A DNA stretch of 64,000 nt from Acinetobacter baumannii. Its GTDB lineage: Bacteria; Pseudomonadota; Gammaproteobacteria; Pseudomonadales; Moraxellaceae. Made by a program: the position numbers and the translations under genes. The stretch is taken from the NCBI RefSeq assembly GCF_009759685.1, contig NZ_CP046654.1:620001-684000 (forward strand). Reading direction: 5' to 3'. Below, piece after piece: positions 58,574 to 64,000 of this stretch (its first letter is position 1; every line of letters starts with the position of its first letter). Below the pieces are notes generated by a model. The model did not search any database and was not told the origin of the DNA. It saw only the letters and a program-made list of their open reading frames with translations.

Positions 58574-59683
58574 CTAAAAAGAATCAAAAAGCTGTTTTAA
58601 GCCATGTGGTTGGCAACGCAAATATTGAGGAGCAATTTTGACTTTTGCCCCCAATGTAGCTGCAGCATGCCATGGCCAACGTGGGTCATATAACATTGCA
58701 CGCGCAAGACCAATGGCATCAGCTTGCTGGTTTTCTAAAATTTGTTCAGCTTGTTGTGGGTCAGTAATAAGACCTACAGCAATCACAGGAATAGCTACAT
58801 GTTTTTTAACCTGTTCCGCGAAAGGAACTTGGTAACCGGCTCCAATGGTAATATTTTGATGCTCATGTAAACCACCACTAGAGACATGAATATAGGCCGC
58901 ACCTAACTGCTCTAAGGCTTTTGATAAACCAACCGTAGACTCAATATCCCACTGCTCATTGCCATCCATCCAGTCTGTTGCAGATAAACGTACCCCTACC
59001 GGATAACCTTCGGGAACAGCAAGTTTAATTGCCTGAAGAACCTCTAGCGTCATACGCATACGGTTTTCTAAAGAGCCACCATATTCATCAGTACGTTGAT
59101 TTGCAATTGGCGATAAGAATTGGTGTAGCAAGTAACCATGAGCAGCATGTACCTCAATTAACTCAAAGCCCGCTTCAACTGCACGTTTGGCCGCAGCTGC
59201 AAAGTCTTGTTGAATTTGTTTAATCTCGGCAATGGTTAAAGCATGTGGCGCTGCATCATGAACCGAAAAAGTACTTGTACTTGGAGCAACTGTTTGCCAA
59301 CCATGTGGCTGATCTTTTGCAATTTGGCCTTTACCCAACCAAGGCTTTTCAGTAGATGCCTTACGTCCAGCATGAGCTAACTGAATTCCAAATGGCATAG
59401 GAGAAAGTGTTTTAACTTTTCCCAATAAAGTTTTGATCTGGTCACGTTGCTGATCATTCCAAAGGCCAAGATCTGCATAACCAATTCGACCTTCCGCCTG
59501 TACAGCTGTAGCTTCCACAATACATAGCCCAGCTCCAGACAACGCGTAATTTGCCCATTGCTGTTCATGCCAATAGGTAATTTCGCCTTCATCTGTTGCC
59601 GAATATTGGCACATTGGGGCAATTACAATTCTATTGACCAGTTGTAGTGAATCGAAATTAACCGTTTCGAATAATTTTGCCAT
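58574..59683 (-). CDS. Old Yellow Enzyme, YqjM/NamA/XenA class
   Basis: A 369-residue FMN-dependent ene-reductase with a TIM-barrel fold. The YqjM-class cysteine (Cys25 in A-P-M-C-Q-Y-S) and substrate-binding H-A-A-H-G-Y-L-L-H-Q-F-L-S-P are present. It reduces activated C=C bonds or nitro compounds with NADPH. Its start is nine bases after the TonB-dependent receptor stop, and AGGAA is six bases before the ATG, so the two genes probably share a transcript. A terminator follows. The natural substrate is unknown, but the pairing hints at something imported by the receptor. Confidence 0.92.
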   Translation of the reverse strand: MAKLFETVNFDSLQLVNRIVIAPMCQYSATDEGEITYWHEQQWANYALSGAGLCIVEATAVQAEGRIGYADLGLWNDQQRDQIKTLLGKVKTLSPMPFGIQLAHAGRKASTEKPWLGKGQIAKDQPHGWQTVAPSTSTFSVHDAAPHALTIAEIKQIQQDFAAAAKRAVEAGFELIEVHAAHGYLLHQFLSPIANQRTDEYGGSLENRMRMTLEVLQAIKLAVPEGYPVGVRLSATDWMDGNEQWDIESTVGLSKALEQLGAAYIHVSSGGLHEHQNITIGAGYQVPFAEQVKKHVAIPVIAVGLITDPQQAEQILENQQADAIGLARAMLYDPRWPWHAAATLGAKVKIAPQYLRCQPHGLKQLFDSF

Positions 59684-59692
59684 TTTTAATTC

Positions 59693-61864
59693 CTAGAATT
59701 GTTTAATTACACGTAAACCTGCACTCCAGTTACGTCCATCAGCAGGTTCGAAGTAGCGTTTAGCGGGTACCATCTGACCGTTTACTTTGATTTGTGTGCT
59801 GTCATTTACAATCACAGATCCCGCATAGTTTTTATCGAAAAGATTATCTACACGAGCAAAACTAATTATTTTCCAATCATTAACCACCCATGCATAACCA
59901 ATATTTGCTGAGGTTACACTGTAGCTCGGTGCTGCGTCACTGTTGGTATCATTCACGTATACTTTATCCATATACTGTACATCTACCCCACCATATAGAC
60001 CGTGCGATGGCTGCCATGCCAAAGAGGCATAAACTTGGTTTTTGGCAATACCCGGAATGGCATTTCCTGAGGAAATTGCTGAAGCGAGAACTTTACCTTT
60101 TTTATCAAGTTTTTCAGGCACATTTGCATCAAAAGTTGCATCTAAATAGGCATAGCTTGCGGTCGCTGTTAAGTCTCGCCATAACTTTTTATTCCATGCA
60201 AATTCTACGCCCTCACGTAAGGTTTTATCTGCATTACGGAACGTTGATCGACCATTTGAGTTACCGGCCGAAACAATGTCATCTTTGGTTTTAGTCTGGA
60301 AAACTGCCAAAGTAAAATCACCTAGTTGGTTTTGCGACTTTAAACCAGTTTCATAGGTATCACTTGTTGAAGCTGTTAAATCAAAATTAAAACCACTTTG
60401 ACCATCAGGTCGATATGCCATTTCAGTAAAAGTTGGTGTTTCAAAACCTTTGGCATAACTTACATAGGCCATGAGTTCAGGTAAAATTTGCCAACTTAAA
60501 GCAACCGACGGTAAAACTTTATCGTAATCCGTCTTACCACTATCATCACCATTACTTAAATAGTTATCTTCCGACTTATAGTGAACATTACTATAGCGTA
60601 CGCCCGTATCTAAACGCCATGTAGGTAAGAACTGCCATGAAGCCTGTACATATGGATCGATATTCCACAAAGTATTATCTTCATCACGGCGTAACTTACC
60701 TTTGACACCATAAATACCATCCGCATTAAAGTTTTCAAAACCTTTACGATCTTCATCCATTGCATCAAGTGCAACACCGACACTTAGCGTGGTATTTGGA
60801 AGTAACTCTTTACCCGTCCAACGGAAATCAGCGCCATAATAATTACGTTCAAAATCAATAACCCCGCCAGCCTGATTATCATTAGCCTCTTGTGTTGATT
60901 TAGGAATAGATTGATATTGAGTAACTTGGCGATTGCCTAAATATGCCATGGCATAAAGTTCATTTTTATCATTAATCGGTTTAGACCACGTTATACCCGT
61001 TTGGGTTTGTTCAATATCTTTACGAACATTAAATTGCTTTAAAAATGGAACTTGTTGCTTTGGATTTGCATTCCACTGATCATGCGTTAGACCCTGCGGA
61101 TCATCGGCGTGGATTTTTACATAGTTGGTTACCCAGTTGATTTTACTACCATCATCAAGATTCCAGCTGAGCTTTGCATTATTTAGTACTTTTTCTGCAC
61201 CGCTATGTTCGCGGTAACCGTCGGTATCAAAGTATGATGAGCTAATAATATAACTTGGTTCATTCGCCCCTTTTGCCCCACCTTGCAGCACAAGTCCTGC
61301 TCGGCTTTTATCATGGCTACCACCCGAATAGCTCAGCTCAATTGAGTCTTTCCCTTGCCCTTCTTTAGTAGAAGTTAAAATAGTCCCGCCTGATGAATTT
61401 CCATAAAGTGAAGAAAAAGGTCCTGTTAGAACTTCAACATGATCTAGACTGCTTAAGTCGATATTAGATGTTTGGCCCTGCCCATCTGGCATTGTTGCAG
61501 GGATACCATCCACATAAAGACGAATACCACGGACACCAAACGTAGAACGTGCACCAAAACCACGCATAGATAGCTGTAGATCTTGCGCATAATTTTCACG
61601 GTTACGAATCTGTAAACTCGGTATGCCCTTCACAACTTCAGTTAAATTTACTTGTGAAGAACTGTCCACTTGAGGTGTCTCGATTCGGAAAACCGAAGCT
61701 GGTGTTTGTAAATAACCGGTGTCAGTACGTGTCGCTTCCACATGTAAAGTTGGCAATTTGGCAACGTCTGAATTTAAGTCTTCGGCCCAAACAAGTGGGC
61801 TAGAAATACAGCCCATACTCATCAAAATACAGTAATGAAGTCGGTCTAAGCGTAATAAGGACAT
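59693..61864 (-). CDS. TonB-dependent outer-membrane receptor
   Basis: A 723-residue receptor. The signal peptide ends V-W-A-E (about residue 27). A TonB-box-like T-L-H-V-E-A is at about 39-44, and the plug domain runs to about 170 with R-G-F-G-A-R-S-T-F-G-V-R-G-I-R and D-G-I-P-A-T-M-P-D-G. The 22-strand barrel ends with a terminal phenylalanine. It resembles FecA/YncD-type receptors rather than vitamin B12 receptors. No clear Fur site is visible upstream, so the ligand may be a non-iron compound. It is the first gene of a two-gene unit with the Old Yellow Enzyme. Confidence 0.92.
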   Translation of the reverse strand: MSLLRLDRLHYCILMSMGCISSPLVWAEDLNSDVAKLPTLHVEATRTDTGYLQTPASVFRIETPQVDSSSQVNLTEVVKGIPSLQIRNRENYAQDLQLSMRGFGARSTFGVRGIRLYVDGIPATMPDGQGQTSNIDLSSLDHVEVLTGPFSSLYGNSSGGTILTSTKEGQGKDSIELSYSGGSHDKSRAGLVLQGGAKGANEPSYIISSSYFDTDGYREHSGAEKVLNNAKLSWNLDDGSKINWVTNYVKIHADDPQGLTHDQWNANPKQQVPFLKQFNVRKDIEQTQTGITWSKPINDKNELYAMAYLGNRQVTQYQSIPKSTQEANDNQAGGVIDFERNYYGADFRWTGKELLPNTTLSVGVALDAMDEDRKGFENFNADGIYGVKGKLRRDEDNTLWNIDPYVQASWQFLPTWRLDTGVRYSNVHYKSEDNYLSNGDDSGKTDYDKVLPSVALSWQILPELMAYVSYAKGFETPTFTEMAYRPDGQSGFNFDLTASTSDTYETGLKSQNQLGDFTLAVFQTKTKDDIVSAGNSNGRSTFRNADKTLREGVEFAWNKKLWRDLTATASYAYLDATFDANVPEKLDKKGKVLASAISSGNAIPGIAKNQVYASLAWQPSHGLYGGVDVQYMDKVYVNDTNSDAAPSYSVTSANIGYAWVVNDWKIISFARVDNLFDKNYAGSVIVNDSTQIKVNGQMVPAKRYFEPADGRNWSAGLRVIKQF

Positions 61865-61996
61865 GCTTATTTCCTTTATTTATATTGTAGTTATGATAAC
61901 AAAAAGCAGTGTCTTGTCTGGATATAGAATTCGGTCTACATTGTTGTAAATCTGGAACGCTCGTTTTGCCATATAAATTTGTTCACCAGATGAGAA

Positions 61997-62563
61997 TTAT
62001 CGACTTAATGATGGATGATCTTTCCAGCAATACCGTTCAGGCCAGTCTTTTGCCTCCTCGGCATAATCAATTCCAATACGTGGCGTTAAAACCACTTCTG
62101 GCTGTATAGTGGCTGCCTCGATCCATAGTCCAGATTCTTCACCCAAAGTCTGGCCTTTTAAAGTCCGATCAATGCCTAAATAACGCGTCAGTTTGCCGGG
62201 TCCAGCCAAAAGCTTATATTCTTTTTTAGTTGAAGCACTATTTAAAAATGCTGATCGAATCATCACTCCTTCAGGTACACCTTCTGTTTGAGTAATAATG
62301 TTGAGCATTTCATACATGCCATAAATTAAATAGACATAAATGGTACCACCATGGCGATACATCACCTCTGTTCGTGCGGTACGTTTGTCATTGTAGCTAT
62401 GGCAGGCTTTATCGCGGACGCCCAAATAAGCTTCTGTTTCACTAATTGTACAGCGGATAACTTGTCCATCAGGCTGTCGCTTACATAATACGCAGCCGAT
62501 TAAATCATATGCTACTTCCGAAGTTTCTCGTTGAAACCAGCTTAATGGTAAAATATCTGACAT
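61997..62563 (-). CDS. DNA-3-methyladenine glycosylase (Aag/MPG type)
   Basis: A 188-residue base-excision repair enzyme that removes alkylated purines. The AAG fold is recognisable in L-I-G-C-V-L, I-S-E-T-E-A-Y, R-H-G-G-T-I-Y-V-Y-L-I-Y-G-M-Y, G-P-G-K-L-T-R-Y-L-G-I-D and P-R-I-G-I-D-Y-A-E-E-A. The glutamate in S-E-T-E-A-Y takes the catalytic place. The ATG at 62563 is chosen over a GTG at 62590. Divergent from mutM, another base-excision glycosylase. Confidence 0.93.
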   Translation of the reverse strand: MSDILPLSWFQRETSEVAYDLIGCVLCKRQPDGQVIRCTISETEAYLGVRDKACHSYNDKRTARTEVMYRHGGTIYVYLIYGMYEMLNIITQTEGVPEGVMIRSAFLNSASTKKEYKLLAGPGKLTRYLGIDRTLKGQTLGEESGLWIEAATIQPEVVLTPRIGIDYAEEAKDWPERYCWKDHPSLSR

Positions 62564-62638
62564 AGTATTCTCTGAAATATTACATACCACACGTTATACT
62601 TGATTAATCCAGTATATCTGTTAATTCTGCGAGTTGGC

Positions 62639-63463
62639 ATGCCTGAGTTACCCGAAGTCGAAACCACTAAAACCAGTTTATTTCCCTTATTGAATCAAAA
62701 AGTTCTAAGTGTTGAAGTACGCAATCCTAGCTTACGCTGGCCTATACCAGATAATGTTCAGAAACTTGTTGGACAACGTCTCATTGGGTTAAATCGACGT
62801 TCAAAATATATTTTGGCAGAGTTTGAACAAGATCAAATGCTCTGGCATTTAGGAATGTCGGGTAGTTTTCGCCTGTGTCAACCAAACGATGAACTGAGAA
62901 AGCATGATCATCTCATTATTCAATTTGAAGACCAGCAGTTACGTTACCATGACCCACGTCGTTTTGGCTGTATTCTTTGGCTTAACCCTGAAACTCAAGG
63001 CAAACTCATCGATACTTTAGGGCCAGAGCCTTTAAGTACTGACTTTCATGCAGAATATTTAGCTTCTAAACTTAAAAATAAAGCTGTCGGCATAAAAATT
63101 GCACTCATGGATAATCATGTAGTGGTTGGGGTTGGCAATATCTATGCAACTGAAAGCTTGTTTAATGTTGGCATTCATCCAGCACAGCCTGCTGGTGATT
63201 TAACCATGCAACAGATTGAGAAACTGGTTGTTGAGATTAAGCGAATTTTAAAGTCAGCAATTGATTTAGGCGGCTCGACTTTACGAGACTACAGCAATGC
63301 CATGGGTGAAAATGGTTATTTTCAACAGACTTTACTCGCTTATGGTCGTGCCGGTGAAATGTGTGTTAACTGTGAAACCACATTAGAAAACTTAAAACTC
63401 GGTCAGCGTGCCAGCGTATTTTGCCCACAGTGCCAACCACTTAAAAAGCTGAGAAAGCCTTAA
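62639..63463 (+). CDS. mutM: Formamidopyrimidine-DNA glycosylase
   Basis: A 274-residue bifunctional DNA glycosylase/AP lyase that excises 8-oxoguanine. The N terminus M-P-E-L-P-E-V-E-T gives the catalytic proline and glutamate, so the ATG at 62639 must be the start. The conserved lysine near residue 57, the H2TH region (V-G-V-G-N-I-Y-A-T-E) and a C-terminal zinc finger (C-V-N-C, C-P-Q-C) are present. It is followed by ppiC after about 20 bases. Confidence 0.95.
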   Translation: MPELPEVETTKTSLFPLLNQKVLSVEVRNPSLRWPIPDNVQKLVGQRLIGLNRRSKYILAEFEQDQMLWHLGMSGSFRLCQPNDELRKHDHLIIQFEDQQLRYHDPRRFGCILWLNPETQGKLIDTLGPEPLSTDFHAEYLASKLKNKAVGIKIALMDNHVVVGVGNIYATESLFNVGIHPAQPAGDLTMQQIEKLVVEIKRILKSAIDLGGSTLRDYSNAMGENGYFQQTLLAYGRAGEMCVNCETTLENLKLGQRASVFCPQCQPLKKLRKP

Positions 63464-63482
63464 TTTTTTGGAGGAAGACAAC

Positions 63483-63773
63483 ATGCAAACAGCAATTGTC
63501 CGACATATTTTAGTCAAAGATAAAGACTTAGCCGAACAGCTGAAAAAGAAGCTACAAAGTGGTGCTGACTTTGCCAAACTTGCCAAGCAATACTCCACCT
63601 GTAATTCGGCAAAACGTGGTGGTGAACTTGGTGAAGTCAAAAAAGGGCAATTGGTGCCTGTCATTGACAAAGTAGTTTTTACGGCTGCTGAACGTGTATT
63701 ACAAGGTCCAATCAAAAGCCAGTTTGGCTATCATCTCTTAGAAGTTAAATTCAGAATGACTGGCTTACGTTGA
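63483..63773 (+). CDS. ppiC: Parvulin peptidyl-prolyl isomerase PpiC
   Basis: A 96-residue single-domain parvulin that speeds cis/trans isomerisation of X-Pro bonds in the cytoplasm. Family elements are R-H-I-L-V, the F-A-K-L-A-K-Q-Y-S helix, the C-x-S-A-K-R-G-G-E-L-G-E loop and Q-F-G-Y-H-L-L-E-V near the end. A strong ribosome site (ggaggaag) precedes the ATG at 63483. It overlaps nothing and probably shares the mutM transcript. Confidence 0.94.
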   Translation: MQTAIVRHILVKDKDLAEQLKKKLQSGADFAKLAKQYSTCNSAKRGGELGEVKKGQLVPVIDKVVFTAAERVLQGPIKSQFGYHLLEVKFRMTGLR

Positions 63774-63783
63774 TTTCAGCATT

Positions 63784-64000
63784 TTACTTGTAATTGTGGG
63801 GAGCTTTAGCCTGCATATTGATTTGATATGTCCAGGCTTTAACATACTCACCCGATTCTAATTTTATATCTGCTGTCACGCGTTGGTATTGAAAGCCTTC
63901 AAAATCATCTAACATTTGCCAGTTTTCTGCTAACTTTTCTGTGCTAAACAAATAGCCTTCTACCCAATCTGCTTCTGGATCTAATTCTAAGGCCTTTAAG
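63784..64000 (-). CDS. Gamma-glutamylcyclotransferase-like protein, 5' end outside window
   Basis: The last 71 codons of a minus-strand gene, ending with TAA at 63784-63786. The visible part W-V-E-G-Y-L-F, then W-Q-M-L-D-D-F-E-G-F-Q-Y-Q-R-V and K-A-W-T-Y-Q-I, is the C-terminal pattern of the GGCT-like (AIG2/YtfP/BtrG) fold. The catalytic Glu region is D-D-F-E-G. These enzymes release 5-oxoproline from gamma-glutamyl amines or peptides. The substrate cannot be told from the fragment. Confidence 0.82.
   Translation of the reverse strand, partial: LKALELDPEADWVEGYLFSTEKLAENWQMLDDFEGFQYQRVTADIKLESGEYVKAWTYQINMQAKAPHNYK

Noticed and set aside
59890..60294. A 134-codon plus-strand frame opposite the TonB-dependent receptor
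   Set aside because: Composition is that of a reversed barrel gene; no ribosome site or family likeness.
61865..61940. Possible Fur site upstream of the TonB-dependent receptor
   Set aside because: Only a few bases (gttatcataac) match the consensus and no symmetric pair of gataat arms is present.

Overview
The window reads as chromosomal core sequence of an Acinetobacter, most likely of the A. calcoaceticus-baumannii complex. The bases are AT-rich. A wax-ester synthase close in sequence to A. baylyi AtfA sits at 4311-5696. A pilGHIJ-chpA-chpC locus without pilK or chpB and a gatCAB operon divergent from mreBCD-maf-rng also fit the genus. I see no insertion sequence, prophage, CRISPR array or rRNA. 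The species call rests on recalled protein similarity, not on a search.

Layout. Positions 1-5899 hold the end of a quinone-reductase-like flavoprotein, a FadL-type outer-membrane channel behind a long leader, thrH, cysH (4Fe-4S APS/PAPS reductase), atfA and a 57-residue PA1571-like protein. Positions 6039-10547 are the leftward mreB-mreC-mreD-maf-rng unit (cell shape, nucleotide sanitation, RNA processing). Positions 10681-13996 are gatC-gatA-gatB. Positions 14167-17367 hold a DJ-1/PfpI protein and three exported proteins of unknown role, one of them DUF1176. Positions 17407-22888 hold sbmA, threonine ammonia-lyase, a patatin-like lipoprotein and an alanine/glycine symporter. Two very small unknown genes follow at 22988-23514. 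Positions 24025-28949 hold a nitroreductase, a Bcr/CflA pump, a YccS-like FUSC protein and a YcxB-like membrane protein. Positions 29107-32565 hold a PepSY-flavodoxin-reductase fusion behind a likely Fur site, and ydcF.

Positions 32775-33430 are six tRNA genes on the minus strand, three identical tRNA-Val(TAC) and three identical tRNA-Asp(GTC), read from one near-consensus promoter. Positions 33637-37112 hold a signal-less YkuD-fold enzyme, ybaN, a DUF1853 protein, an entericidin-like lipoprotein and dapE. Positions 37151-45770 are the twitching-motility chemosensory operon: PilG and PilH regulators, PilI adaptor, PilJ receptor, the 1506-residue ChpA hybrid kinase and a ChpC-like adaptor. Positions 46053-50983 hold an exported coiled-coil protein and an RND efflux adaptor/permease pair with no outer-membrane partner. 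Positions 51042-58508 hold proS, four small stress-type genes (yegP, yjdM, DUF488, SRPBCC), ygfZ, a DsbC-like protein, a Sel1-repeat protein and an AEC transporter. Positions 58574-64000 hold a TonB-dependent receptor with an Old Yellow Enzyme, divergent alkyladenine glycosylase and mutM, ppiC and the end of a gamma-glutamylcyclotransferase-like gene.

Two functional themes recur: envelope work (Mre, YkuD enzyme, DapE, SbmA, pumps, receptor, lipoproteins) and regulated surface motility (Pil-Chp). I did not find a defence island or a clearly new multi-gene system. The least explained pieces are the exported unknowns at 14824-17367, the two tiny genes at 22988-23514, and the palindrome and hairpin upstream of the FadL-type gene.
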